From: Soonwooa sp032078105
GTDB taxonomy: Bacteria; Bacteroidota; Bacteroidia; Flavobacteriales; Weeksellaceae
DNA: 64,000 nucleotides
Direction: 5' to 3'
Assembly: GCA_046269235.1 (NCBI GenBank)
Contig: JBJZOS010000009.1
Location: forward strand, 21,120 to 85,119
Made by a program: the position numbers and the translations under genes. The notes beneath the pieces are model-generated. The model ran no database searches. It saw only the letters and a program-made list of their open reading frames with translations, and was not told the DNA's origin. This document shows positions 52,862-61,263 of the stretch, piece after piece. How positions within the stretch are numbered: the first letter of the stretch is position 1; every line of letters starts with the position of its first letter.

Positions 52862-53524
52862 ATGAGTCTTAAAGCCGTATTATTTGATATGGATGGTGTT
52901 ATCGTAGACACCGAACCTCTGCACAGAAAAGCTTATTTCGGGATGTTCAAACACTATGGCATGGATGTCAGCGAAGCCTTGTTCAAAACATTTACCGGTC
53001 GCACAACCGATAGCGTTTGTCTAGAATTAATCGATAAATACAATCTCGATGCTCAAAAGGAAGAATTAGTAAAAAAGAAACGAGAAATCTTTAAAGAACT
53101 TTTCGACAACGATCCAGAGTTCGATTTACTTCCTGGTGTAAGGAGTTTAATTCAACATTATTTTGACAACGATATCAAATTGGTTTTGGCATCATCGGCT
53201 TCCAATACTACTATTGAAATGGTTTTTAATAAATTTAAATTAGACCCATTTTTCGTTGGAAAAATTAGTGGGGCCGATCTCAAAGAGTCAAAACCTCATC
53301 CAGAAATATTTCTTCGTGCTGCCGAAATTGCCAATGAACCTATTGAAAATTGTATGGTGATTGAAGATTCAACTAACGGAATTTTAGCATCTCATCGCGC
53401 TGGTATTTTTTGCGCCGCTTACAAAAGCGAACATACTTTGGGCCAAGATTATACATTAGCCAATATTTTAGTTGACAATTATGAAGAATTAGAACTGTCT
53501 AAAATTGCACAGCATTTCAGCTAA
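52862..53524 (+). CDS. HAD-superfamily phosphatase (beta-phosphoglucomutase-like)
   Basis: 220 residues. Motif I FDMDGVIVDTEPLH has the nucleophile and acid Asp; motif II is VLASSASN; motif III Lys is in LKESKPHPEIFLRAA; motif IV VIEDSTNGILA carries the acidic pair. A helical cap lies at about 18-85. It belongs to subfamily IA with sugar-phosphate phosphatases/mutases; the substrate is undefined. A TATTTTTG box lies about 30 bases upstream. Confidence 0.92.
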   Translation: MSLKAVLFDMDGVIVDTEPLHRKAYFGMFKHYGMDVSEALFKTFTGRTTDSVCLELIDKYNLDAQKEELVKKKREIFKELFDNDPEFDLLPGVRSLIQHYFDNDIKLVLASSASNTTIEMVFNKFKLDPFFVGKISGADLKESKPHPEIFLRAAEIANEPIENCMVIEDSTNGILASHRAGIFCAAYKSEHTLGQDYTLANILVDNYEELELSKIAQHFS

Positions 53525-53698
53525 AACGAAACCAAGATTTGGATTTATAAAACGTATATCGAGAGAATTTAATTTAAACAATATCAAATATTCATATTAC
53601 AATCCTAAACATATCTATCAAACATTTAATTTTAACACTACAATCCATTGATAATCAGTTATATTTTTATACCTTGGGTATTACAAAATTTCAAAGTC

Positions 53699-54253
53699 AT
53701 GTATGTAGATAGAAAAATTTTAGAGGAAAAAAATGATAAAGAATTAGAACTTTACATTTCTCCTAATGATCGATATGTTTCAAAATCGATTGAATATGCT
53801 TTTAATATCTTAAAAAATAGAGGACGCCAATTTAGTATTCAAGAGGAAGAACAAATTCGACTTCTTATTAATGACAAGAAAAAAACGGAGGAAATCCATA
53901 TCCATGAAAATCATATAAAAGCTGGGAATCTGGTGTATCTTTCCGGTGCAATCGGGATAGGAATTTTTATATGGAAGTTCGACCAATTACCACATCCCGC
54001 TTATAATATAATTCCATTTTTAACTTTAGTTGTTATTTTTATTATGGGATACCTTATGCAAAAAGGTGTCGACTGGATGAGATTTATATTATTGGGATTT
54101 GTCGTTGTCGGGACTTTAGCAATGCCTATTGTTGTGATGAATATTCTTAATGATCCAATCTTAACGATAGCTAACGCGGTACAAGGTGTATTACAAATTT
54201 GGGCTTTAGTCTTAATGTACAAAATTCCAGAAAATTGCAGAAATAAAGATTAA
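53699..54253 (+). CDS. Hypothetical membrane protein
   Basis: 184 residues from ATG MYVDRKILEEKND. The frame is open 17 codons further upstream from a TTG, which I reject because that stretch is not conserved-looking. The first 75 residues are charged and helical (ELELYISPNDRYVSKSIEYAF ... QEEEQIRLLINDKKKTEEI). Four membrane helices follow (about 80-180). I do not recognise a family. It converges on the arginine decarboxylase gene, with a shared terminator. Confidence 0.7.
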   Translation: MYVDRKILEEKNDKELELYISPNDRYVSKSIEYAFNILKNRGRQFSIQEEEQIRLLINDKKKTEEIHIHENHIKAGNLVYLSGAIGIGIFIWKFDQLPHPAYNIIPFLTLVVIFIMGYLMQKGVDWMRFILLGFVVVGTLAMPIVVMNILNDPILTIANAVQGVLQIWALVLMYKIPENCRNKD

Positions 54254-54284
54254 AAAAAGGCAGGAAAATTATTCCTGCCTTTAA
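54252..54284. terminator. Convergent terminator
   Basis: AAAGGCAGGAA and TTCCTGCCTTT make a perfect 11-bp stem with a 5-base loop. An A run precedes and T follows, so it can stop the minus-strand speA transcript and the plus-strand hypothetical gene. Confidence 0.85.
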
Positions 54285-54289
54285 TATTC

Positions 54290-55681
54290 TTAGTAACCTA
54301 AAAGTTTAAGTACATCTTGCGGCTGTTGCGCTTCCTGAAAGACTTCATAGGTAAAATTACCTTCATCATCTTGATTAATTAAAATATGTTTTGGCTGCGG
54401 AATCAAACAATGATGCACGCCTCCATAACCACTAATCGTATCTTGATAAGCACCAGTATGGAAGAAACCAATGTATAAAGGCTTTGTATCGTTATATACT
54501 GGCAAATAAATCGCGTTGGTATGTTGCTCGGAGTTGTAATAATCATCAGAATCACAAGTTAATCCACCAAGGAAAACTCTCTCGTAAGTGTCATCCCAAC
54601 GGTTAAGTGGAAGCATGATAAAGTGACGAGAAATCGCCCAAGTATCTGGCAAAGTCGTCATAAAAGATGAGTCAATCATATTCCATTTTTCTCTATCGTT
54701 TTGACGCTTTTGTGACACGATTCTATAAAGCGTAGCGCCACTTTCACCAACCGTAAAACTACCAAATTCGGTATAGATATTTGGTGCTTCAACACCTTCT
54801 TCGTCGCAGAATTTTTTAATTTGTGAAACAATTTCATCAATCATATATTGATAATCGTAATCAAAATTAAGAGAGGTTTTAATTGGGAAACCGCCACCAA
54901 TATTAAGAGAATCTACTTCTGGTGCAATCTTCTTAAGACGTGCATAAACGCGAAGACACTTGTACAATTCGTTCCAATAATACGCTGTATCTTTAATACC
55001 AGTATTAATGAAGAAATGCAACATCTTTAGTCTAGCATTCGGATGTTCAGCGATTTTTTGGCTGTAATAAGGAATGATATCGCGATATCCTATTCCTAAT
55101 CGAGAGGTATAAAATTCGAATTTAGGTTCTTCCTCAGAAGCAATACGAATCCCGATATTAAAGGTTGTATCAATCGATTCCGTCAACTTATCCAACTCAC
55201 GATAATTATCCAAAATCGGTGTGATGTTTTCAAAACCCGAATTAATCATATCTGAAATTTTCGTCAAATAATCATCGGTTTTAAAACCATTACAAATTAC
55301 TTCGATACTTGTATCAAACTTTCCTTTATCATGAAGACTTTTAACAATATCCATGTCAAAGGCCGAAGAAGTCTCGATAGAAATATCATTTTTAATCGCT
55401 TCTTCTAACACAAATGCAAAATGGCTCGACTTTGTACAATAACAATAGCGATAGTTTTTTTGATAATCGTGTTTTTCAAATGCTTCTTTGAACCAACCTT
55501 TTGCACGTTGGATATTTTGAGAAATTTTCGGAAGATAATTGAGTTTTAAAGGGGTTCCGTACTTTTCGACAACCTCCATCAAAGGAATATCGTGAAAGGT
55601 CAACTTATTCTCCTCAACATTAAATTCTTGTGTAGGAAAATAAAGGGTCTGATCAATTAACTCCGAATATTTTATTTTCAT
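54290..55681 (-). CDS. speA: Arginine decarboxylase (short flavobacterial form)
   Basis: 463 residues, PLP-dependent, alanine-racemase fold type III. The N-terminal barrel has a PLP region YRYCYCTKSSHFAFVLEEAI with the Lys. LNIGGGFPIK is the phosphate-binding glycine loop, and the substrate Cys/Asp region is GGLTCDSDDYY. It converts arginine to agmatine for polyamine synthesis. It is shorter than E. coli SpeA but typical for this phylum. A terminator separates it from the upstream thiN-cobO pair. Confidence 0.9.
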   Translation of the reverse strand: MKIKYSELIDQTLYFPTQEFNVEENKLTFHDIPLMEVVEKYGTPLKLNYLPKISQNIQRAKGWFKEAFEKHDYQKNYRYCYCTKSSHFAFVLEEAIKNDISIETSSAFDMDIVKSLHDKGKFDTSIEVICNGFKTDDYLTKISDMINSGFENITPILDNYRELDKLTESIDTTFNIGIRIASEEEPKFEFYTSRLGIGYRDIIPYYSQKIAEHPNARLKMLHFFINTGIKDTAYYWNELYKCLRVYARLKKIAPEVDSLNIGGGFPIKTSLNFDYDYQYMIDEIVSQIKKFCDEEGVEAPNIYTEFGSFTVGESGATLYRIVSQKRQNDREKWNMIDSSFMTTLPDTWAISRHFIMLPLNRWDDTYERVFLGGLTCDSDDYYNSEQHTNAIYLPVYNDTKPLYIGFFHTGAYQDTISGYGGVHHCLIPQPKHILINQDDEGNFTYEVFQEAQQPQDVLKLLGY

Positions 55682-55723
55682 TTCTTAAATCCTAATTTTA
55701 CAAATTATACAAGTACAAAATTA

Positions 55724-55751
55724 AATAAAAAAAGATGCGAAATGCACCTTT
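55724..55751 (-). terminator. Terminator after the thiN gene
   Basis: On the minus strand AAAGGTGC pairs with GCATCTTT (one G-T pair) with a 5-base loop, then a T run. It lies between thiN and speA. Confidence 0.75.
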
Positions 55752-55771
55752 TACAATTTTTTATGATAAAC

Positions 55772-56386
55772 TTATTGTCCTACAAAAATCAGGAGATTTC
55801 CTTTTTCATATTTTACTGTAACCACATCATTTTCAGCGATATTACGCGTTCCTATACGTTCTCCTATTTTTAAATTTTCTTTGTAAAGTGGCCACTTCAA
55901 TCCATTTGTTGTAATACTTTCGGCTTTTGGAAATGGAAAAAGCGAAACCCTTTTATCTTTAACACCCGAAATTTCAAAATTTTTCGGGATAAAATAATAG
56001 CAAGAAAACTCATCAAAAAATTGAATTTTCATTTTGGATTTCATAAAATCAGCAACGCTTAAATTTCCTAAAAAATGATCCATTTCGCCTCCGCTTCCAC
56101 CGTAAACATCAACGTTTTCAATTCCTTTTTCTAAAATAATTTCCAAAGCTTTTTGAAAATCGGTTTTGTTTTGATCAGGCGTTTCTATAAATTTTTCGTC
56201 ACCTAAATCTAATAGTATATGTGAGTCAAAATCACCAGAAATAAAATCTAATTTTGAAACAATTTCAGAATCAAATTTCAACAGATAATTTAACGCGCCG
56301 TCTGTGCACGCGACCAAATTATATTTTGAAAAATCAACTAAATTTTTCGGTGGTTCACCATTTATATAAAGTAATGCTTTCTTCAT
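55772..56386 (-). CDS. thiN: Thiamine pyrophosphokinase
   Basis: 204 residues. The N-terminal catalytic domain shows LVACTDGALNYLL, DFISGDFDSH (the Asp cluster) and ETPDQNKTDFQKALEI, followed by VYGGSGGEMDHFLGNLSVA. A C-terminal thiamine-binding beta domain ends GTRNIAENDVVTVKYEKGNLLIFV. It makes TPP from thiamine, which pdhB's complex uses. The start codon follows the cobO stop with no gap. No TPP riboswitch is seen. Confidence 0.92.
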   Translation of the reverse strand: MKKALLYINGEPPKNLVDFSKYNLVACTDGALNYLLKFDSEIVSKLDFISGDFDSHILLDLGDEKFIETPDQNKTDFQKALEIILEKGIENVDVYGGSGGEMDHFLGNLSVADFMKSKMKIQFFDEFSCYYFIPKNFEISGVKDKRVSLFPFPKAESITTNGLKWPLYKENLKIGERIGTRNIAENDVVTVKYEKGNLLIFVGQ

Positions 56387-56971
56387 CTATTTTGAAATTC
56401 TGTCATTCGGATTCCAATATTCCTCTGGCTCATTTTCAATTTTTGAAATATATCTCGACAACACAAAAAGATAATCGGACAGGCGATTCAAATACTTTAT
56501 CAACTCTGGACGCACTTCTTCGGATTCATTCAAAAAAACCATACTTCTTTCGGCTCTTCTACAAACGGTTCTTGCTACATGAAAATGCGTCGCCGCTTTT
56601 CCACCACCAGGCAAAATAAAATACTGAAGTGGCTCTAATTCTTCCTCAAAAGCATCAATCCACTGTTCTAATTCTTCAATTTCTTTTTCAGAAATCACTA
56701 AGGCTAATCGTGCTTTTCCGTTGGCTAAAAACAATTTATCAACTGGAGTTGCTGCTTCGGAACCAACTGTAAACAAGTCAAACTGAATTTTCTTCAATTG
56801 TTCTAAAACTCTAGAATCAGTAACATAGGATTTTGCAACACCCATAAAAGCGTTGAGTTCATCGATGTTTCCGTAAGATTCCACACGCGAACTTGCTTTA
56901 GAAATTCTTGTTCCGCCGTACAATCCAGTTTCGCCTTTGTCGCCCGTTTTCGTATATACTTTGAATGTCAT
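56387..56971 (-). CDS. Cob(I)alamin adenosyltransferase, PduO type
   Basis: 194 residues. The ATP-binding N-terminus VYTKTGDKGETGLYGGTRISKAS, the SYGNIDELNAFMG helix, the Arg motif HVARTVCRRAERSMV and the C-terminal LIKYLNRLSDYLFVLSRY are all present, the PduO/MMAB pattern. It adenosylates corrinoids. It starts a two-gene unit with thiN. In related genomes an ABC exporter gene is a common neighbour; here only its tail remains downstream of 57,376. Confidence 0.93.
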   Translation of the reverse strand: MTFKVYTKTGDKGETGLYGGTRISKASSRVESYGNIDELNAFMGVAKSYVTDSRVLEQLKKIQFDLFTVGSEAATPVDKLFLANGKARLALVISEKEIEELEQWIDAFEEELEPLQYFILPGGGKAATHFHVARTVCRRAERSMVFLNESEEVRPELIKYLNRLSDYLFVLSRYISKIENEPEEYWNPNDRISK

Positions 56972-57087
56972 ATTGATAGAATTAAAGCCTAAAATTACGG
57001 TTTTTTATCGCATTTTTAGGCTTCAAATAATTTAATTTGACGAAAATTAAAATCTAAATTCTCTTAAGATAAAAGCAATTTAGACCC

Positions 57088-57315
57088 TTAAGAAACCTTA
57101 ACAAATTGATAAATTAGCTTTGTTTTTTGATTAACAATAATAGTTGATTTTTTAGGAAGACGTTTGATTCTGTAGAATTCTATCGATTTATTGCTTTTAA
57201 TTTCTTCTAAAAAATTAGTATCTAAAATACCTTCAGGAATAAACTTTTCAAAAAAACTTAGCTGATCGATGAACTTTTGACCATCAATTTTTTGAACTTC
57301 TTTATCAGACTTCGC
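57088..57315 (-). pseudogene. Orphan C-terminal protein fragment
   Basis: A coding-like frame of 75 codons with no start, opening after TGA at 57,316. It reads DKEVQKIDGQKFIDQLSFFE ... FIPEGILDTNFLEEIKSNKS ... RIKRLPKKSTIIVNQKTKL and ends IYQFVKVS. Composition is of a real protein, but I cannot name a family. It lies next to the ABC-exporter remnant on the same strand, so both may be left over from one deletion event. Confidence 0.5.
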
Positions 57316-57375
57316 TCAGAAAAAGATTATTTTTGGAGTAACGCACTTATATTTTAAAATTCAGATTTTAAATTA

Positions 57376-57576
57376 ATTATTCCTCATCTTTATACGTTTT
57401 AACCAACAAGTCAAGATTCAAACTTCTTGCTGACGCATCGAAAATTTGTTTGTAAGTTCCGTCCAAATGATACAGTTCATCATGGTTTCCGTGTTCTACA
57501 ACTCGACCTTTCTTCATGACATAAATTGTATCCGAATCAATAATTTGTGACACCGAATGAGAAATATTTTCAGTTT
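57376..57576 (-). pseudogene. Remnant of an ABC exporter (C-terminal end of the ATPase domain)
   Basis: About 65 codons. They read SHSVSQIIDSDTIYVMKKG, RVVEHGNHDELYHLDGTYKQ and then FDASARSL, ending KTYKDEE before a stop. This is the H-loop and D-loop tail of an MsbA-type ABC exporter (compare IAHRLSTI-x-x-AD-x-IYVM). An in-frame stop precedes it and no Walker motifs lie upstream. It is a clear deletion remnant. Confidence 0.8.
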
Positions 57577-57679
57577 AAGCTTTGAAATTAAAGCATACCT
57601 TAAACTTATAAAAGTGAAAAACTAAAATGTCCTAAGCCGTATCACAATTCTCGCATCGCAAAATTAGTATCTCATCTCT

Positions 57680-58099
57680 CTAATGTGGCAATTGATCTCT
57701 GAATTTACCGTAAACCCAAGTCCCTAAAATGGCTGAAAGTAAGGTGACGGTAACGACCAAAGCGCCAGTTCCGATTTGTGCAAATAATGGTCCTGGACAA
57801 GCTCCCGTAATTGCCCACCCAAATCCAAAGATTAATCCTCCATAAATCTGTCCCTTATTAAATTTTTTGTCCGCGATTTTAATAGGTTCGCCATCCAAAG
57901 ATTTGATGTTGAATTTTTTGATTAACCAAACCGACAACATTCCTGTAACGACGGCACTTCCGATAACGCCATACATGTGAAAAGATTGTAACCGGAACAT
58001 TTCCTGAATTCTGAACCAACTGATGAGTTCGGCTTTTGTGATGACAATCCCGAAGAATATCCCCGCAATTAAAAATTTTATAGTATCTATTATTTTCAT
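57680..58099 (-). CDS. YeeE/YedE-type small membrane protein (DUF6691-like)
   Basis: 139 residues with four membrane helices. The motif GWAITGACPGPLFAQIG carries the conserved Cys of YeeE/YedE half-proteins, which in bacteria handle thiosulfate or persulfide sulfur. It forms the second half of a split transporter with the gene just upstream (34 bases). It is probably the last gene of the reactive-sulfur operon. Confidence 0.88.
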   Translation of the reverse strand: MKIIDTIKFLIAGIFFGIVITKAELISWFRIQEMFRLQSFHMYGVIGSAVVTGMLSVWLIKKFNIKSLDGEPIKIADKKFNKGQIYGGLIFGFGWAITGACPGPLFAQIGTGALVVTVTLLSAILGTWVYGKFRDQLPH

Positions 58100-58133
58100 T
58101 TCTTATTCATTTAAATTCTCTTGATTCTTTATT

Positions 58134-58697
58134 CTACAATGACAAAATCCACGGCATCACCAAATTGGCGACGATGAATCCGCCCAACATAAAACAAATG
58201 GTTGCTACCAATGATGGCCATTGCAAATTTGACAATCCCATGATGGAATGTCCACTTGTACAACCGCCCGCATAACGCGTTCCGAAGCCAACTAAAAATC
58301 CGCCAACCACGAATAAAAAGAAGCCTTTTAGTGAAAACAAAGTTTCCCAATTCATAAAATCTGACGGAAGTAAACTTGAGAAATCTGTAATTCCGTAACC
58401 TGCCAATTCTGTTTTTAGTTCTGGATTAACTTCAACAGGATGCCCATTTGAAAGAAAATTAAAAGCGATAAAACCACCGATTAAAATTCCGAAGACGAAA
58501 ACCAAATTCCAGATTTCACTTTTCCAATTGTATTTAAAAAACGTAATATTCGATGGCACACAAGAAGCACAAATATGTCTTAACGACGATGAAATTCCAA
58601 AAGTTTTGTTACCCAAAATAAGCAACATTGGGACGGTAAGTCCGATTAAAGGTCCCGCGACATACCATGGCCACGGATTTTTTATAAGTTCTAACAT
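58134..58697 (-). CDS. YeeE/YedE-type membrane protein
   Basis: 187 residues with five membrane helices. The conserved Cys motif is FGTRYAGGCTSGHSIMG, and another Cys pair lies at LRHICASCVPSN. By homology it is a channel for thiosulfate or another sulfane-sulfur compound across the inner membrane. It is paired with the downstream 139-residue protein as two halves. An 84-base spacer with repeat words separates it from the methyltransferase gene. Confidence 0.88.
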   Translation of the reverse strand: MLELIKNPWPWYVAGPLIGLTVPMLLILGNKTFGISSSLRHICASCVPSNITFFKYNWKSEIWNLVFVFGILIGGFIAFNFLSNGHPVEVNPELKTELAGYGITDFSSLLPSDFMNWETLFSLKGFFLFVVGGFLVGFGTRYAGGCTSGHSIMGLSNLQWPSLVATICFMLGGFIVANLVMPWILSL

Positions 58698-58781
58698 TTT
58701 TATTAAATTTTGATAGGTGAGAACAAAAATAAAGATTTGAAATATTTTTCTATATCACTTCTTAGTTCTTGATTCTTGATT

Positions 58782-59426
58782 TTAATTTTTTATAACTTCT
58801 AGCTCAACAAAAGCCTCAATGCCTTTTCTTGGTGGGATAGAATTGTAGCAGTCTTCCATTTTTTTGATGTTGAAGTATGGCTCGAATATGTCAAGATATT
58901 CAGAAATTTTTCCTCCAAATGGTGGACCTTGTTTCTCGAAAATGGTATTGAACATGACGCCCACAATTTTTCCTTTCGTGTTTAACAGTTCTGCAGATTT
59001 TTTTGCATAACTTTTCCTCATTGATGGCGGAATGGCGCAGAAAAAAGTTTGTTCTAACATTAAATCATACTGACCTTGCTGCTCGAAAAAGTCGCCTAAA
59101 ACCACTTTTATTTGCGGATCATTTCTAAATTTATTTTTCAAAATCTCAACGACCTTCGGTGCAATATCAATAAGCCTAATGTTTTGAAAGCCTTTCTTTA
59201 AAAGATATTCGGCTTCGTAAGCATTTCCACAGCCTGGAATTAAAATCGAAATATTTTTATCTTCAATAGCATCTAAATAGTTGGTAATTGCAGGTGATGC
59301 ATAACCCACATCCCAAGCCGTATCTTGGTTTTCCCAATGGGTATTCCAATATTTTTTGTCTAAAGGAGGATCGCACTTGTTAGCGCAACGTTTTAGATCT
59401 TGCTTTTTATTTTCTTCTGTATTCAT
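58782..59426 (-). CDS. TPMT-like SAM-dependent methyltransferase
   Basis: 214 residues. Start of the thiopurine/thiol methyltransferase type: KYWNTHWENQDTAWDVGYASP. The SAM motif I is ISILIPGCGNAYEAEYLLKKG, then VLGDFFEQQGQYDLMLEQTFFCAIPP. Four residues in the N-terminal region (CANKCDPPLDKKYW) hold two Cys. It starts 4 bases before the rhodanese gene ends, so it is co-expressed. In this setting methylation of sulfide or a thiol is a reasonable inference, not shown. Confidence 0.87.
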   Translation of the reverse strand: MNTEENKKQDLKRCANKCDPPLDKKYWNTHWENQDTAWDVGYASPAITNYLDAIEDKNISILIPGCGNAYEAEYLLKKGFQNIRLIDIAPKVVEILKNKFRNDPQIKVVLGDFFEQQGQYDLMLEQTFFCAIPPSMRKSYAKKSAELLNTKGKIVGVMFNTIFEKQGPPFGGKISEYLDIFEPYFNIKKMEDCYNSIPPRKGIEAFVELEVIKN

Positions 59427-59430
59427 TGTC

Positions 59431-59754
59431 TTACAGATAATTCATTATTTTTTTCATGTTTTGCAAAGATCCTCCGTTAAAGACATTCTTAAGTCCAGCT
59501 TGTTTTAAAACTGATTGCACTTGTTTACTTCGCATTCCTGATTTACAAAATACAACAATGCTCTCTTTATCTTTTAATTTATTTTTTTGGTTCGAGATCT
59601 CATTTAACGGAATATTAACTGCATTTTTTACACTTCCTGAAGCAAATTCACCTTTGGAACGAACATCAATTAAAATTGCTCCATTCTTTATAGCTTCTAT
59701 AAGTTTTTCTGAATCTTCGGAAGCAAAAATCTTTTTTATAAAATCAACAATCAT
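59431..59754 (-). CDS. Single-domain rhodanese
   Basis: 107 residues from the start MIVDFIKKIFAS; the longer frame's eight extra codons overlap the dioxygenase gene. The rhodanese fold is complete: AILIDVRSKGEFASGSVKNAVNIPL and the active-site loop VVFCKSGMRSKQV with its catalytic Cys. It carries persulfide sulfur between donors and acceptors. The start lies 2 bases after the stop of the persulfide-dioxygenase-like gene. Confidence 0.92.
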   Translation of the reverse strand: MIVDFIKKIFASEDSEKLIEAIKNGAILIDVRSKGEFASGSVKNAVNIPLNEISNQKNKLKDKESIVVFCKSGMRSKQVQSVLKQAGLKNVFNGGSLQNMKKIMNYL

Positions 59755-59756
59755 AA

Positions 59757-61163
59757 TTACATTATTTTTGATGGACAAACATATTCAGTTTTGGGAATAT
59801 TAGTTTTAGAAATGGCATTAAAGCCTCCTTCAATTTCAGAAAAATTACGAAAACCACGTGCCTGAAGAATACTTGCCGCCATCATACTTCTATAACCTCC
59901 TGCGCAATGAAGGTAAAAATGTTCTTTAGCATCTACCTCATTTATCCAATCATTAATATATGCTAAAGGTCTATTAAAAGCATTTTCTATATGTTCTGCC
60001 CCAAATTCACTTTCTTTACGAACGTCTATTATTTTTGAATTTTCAGTAAACTCATTTTCCAACTCCTTTGCCGAGACACGCTTGATTGAATCTGTTTCCT
60101 TTCCTAAATTTTGCCAAGTTTCAAAACCATTTTCAAGATGTCCTAAAATATGGTCAAATCCTACACGACTCAATCTGGTAACGGCTTCCTCTTCATGTCC
60201 TTTATCAGTTACTAACAAAATTGGCTGTCGAACATCTCTTACCAAAGCACCAACCCAAGGTGCAAAATCACCATTCAGACCGATATTTATCGATTGGGGA
60301 ATAAATTCTTTTGCAAAATCGACTGCAGAACGAGTATCCAAAATCACAGCTTCAGAATTCTCAGCAATGTCTTCAAACTCGTTAGCGGATAAAGCTTTTA
60401 AACCGTTGTTTAAAACCTTATCGAAATTTTCATAACCTTTTTTGTTCATTGCGACATTCATCCCAAAATAAGCAGGAGGTGGTAACAGACCATCGGTAAC
60501 TGCTTTTATGAAAGCTTCTTTATGAGGTTGATTCAATGCATAATTGGTTTTTTTTTGATTTCCTAAAGTGTCAAGCGTTTCTTTTTGCATATTCTTACCA
60601 CACGCCGAACCCGCACCATGAGCTGGATACACCGTAATATCATCCGATAATGGCATAATCTTATTTTGCAAAGAATCGTAAAGCAAGCCTGCTAAATCTT
60701 CCTGTGTCATGTTTGTGGCTTTTTGAGCCAAATCTGGACGACCAACATCTCCCAAAAACAAGGTATCTCCAGAGAAAATCGCTGTTTCTTTTCCGTTTTC
60801 ATCAATCAAAAGATAAGTGCTGCTTTCCAGGGTGTGACCAGGTGTGTGAAGGACTTTAATCTTGATGTTTCCGATTTCGAAAATTTGTCCGTCTTCAGCA
60901 ATAATGGCTTCAAATTCTGTATTTGCAGTAGGTCCGTACACAATTTTCGCACCCGTTTTTTGGCTTAAATCAACGTGTCCGCTTACAAAATCTGCGTGAA
61001 AATGAGTTTCGAAAATGTATTTTAAAGTTACATTATCTTTTTGCAATCTCTCGATGTAAGGTTGGGTTTCACGAAGCGGATCAATAATTGCAGCTTCGCC
61101 ATTTGAAACAATATAATAAGCGCCCTGCGCCAAACATCCGGTATAAATTTGTTCTATTTTCAT
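59757..61163 (-). CDS. Persulfide-dioxygenase-like MBL protein fused to two rhodanese domains
   Basis: 468 residues. The N-terminal metallo-beta-lactamase domain (about 1-230) has THFHADFVSGH, LHTPGHTLESSTYLL and SGDTLFLGDVGRPDLA, the pattern of ETHE1/Blh persulfide dioxygenases. Two rhodanese domains follow. The first (about 265-355, VILDTRSAVDFAKEFIPQS) lacks an active Cys (VTDKGHEEEA). The second (about 370-460) has HCAGGYRSMMAAS with the Cys. It oxidises glutathione or similar persulfide to sulfite. A 21-bp site lies 44 bases ahead of its start. Confidence 0.93.
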   Translation of the reverse strand: MKIEQIYTGCLAQGAYYIVSNGEAAIIDPLRETQPYIERLQKDNVTLKYIFETHFHADFVSGHVDLSQKTGAKIVYGPTANTEFEAIIAEDGQIFEIGNIKIKVLHTPGHTLESSTYLLIDENGKETAIFSGDTLFLGDVGRPDLAQKATNMTQEDLAGLLYDSLQNKIMPLSDDITVYPAHGAGSACGKNMQKETLDTLGNQKKTNYALNQPHKEAFIKAVTDGLLPPPAYFGMNVAMNKKGYENFDKVLNNGLKALSANEFEDIAENSEAVILDTRSAVDFAKEFIPQSINIGLNGDFAPWVGALVRDVRQPILLVTDKGHEEEAVTRLSRVGFDHILGHLENGFETWQNLGKETDSIKRVSAKELENEFTENSKIIDVRKESEFGAEHIENAFNRPLAYINDWINEVDAKEHFYLHCAGGYRSMMAASILQARGFRNFSEIEGGFNAISKTNIPKTEYVCPSKIM

Positions 61164-61206
61164 ATTCTTTAATTTAGTGGTACAAATTTCTTGATAATAA
61201 AATCTT

Positions 61207-61227
61207 TGTACAGTTACTTTTGTTACA
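61207..61227 (-). promoter_or_regulatory. Candidate Crp/Fnr-type operator, dioxygenase gene
   Basis: On the minus strand it reads TGTAACAAAAGTA, one variable base (A), then CTGTACA. It is identical in 20 of 21 positions to the site at 62,100-62,120. It has the ends TGTA and TACA expected of a Crp/Fnr-family site. It lies 44 bases before the start codon of the dioxygenase gene. Confidence 0.6.
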
Positions 61228-61263
61228 TTAAAAATGACGGGTTGTTTTTTATTGGTTTTTAAT

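Noticed and set aside
55682..57060. TPP or cobalamin riboswitch for thiN or the adenosyltransferase
   Set aside because: Gap and leader sequences were read on the minus strand and show neither the thi-box nor the B12-box core.
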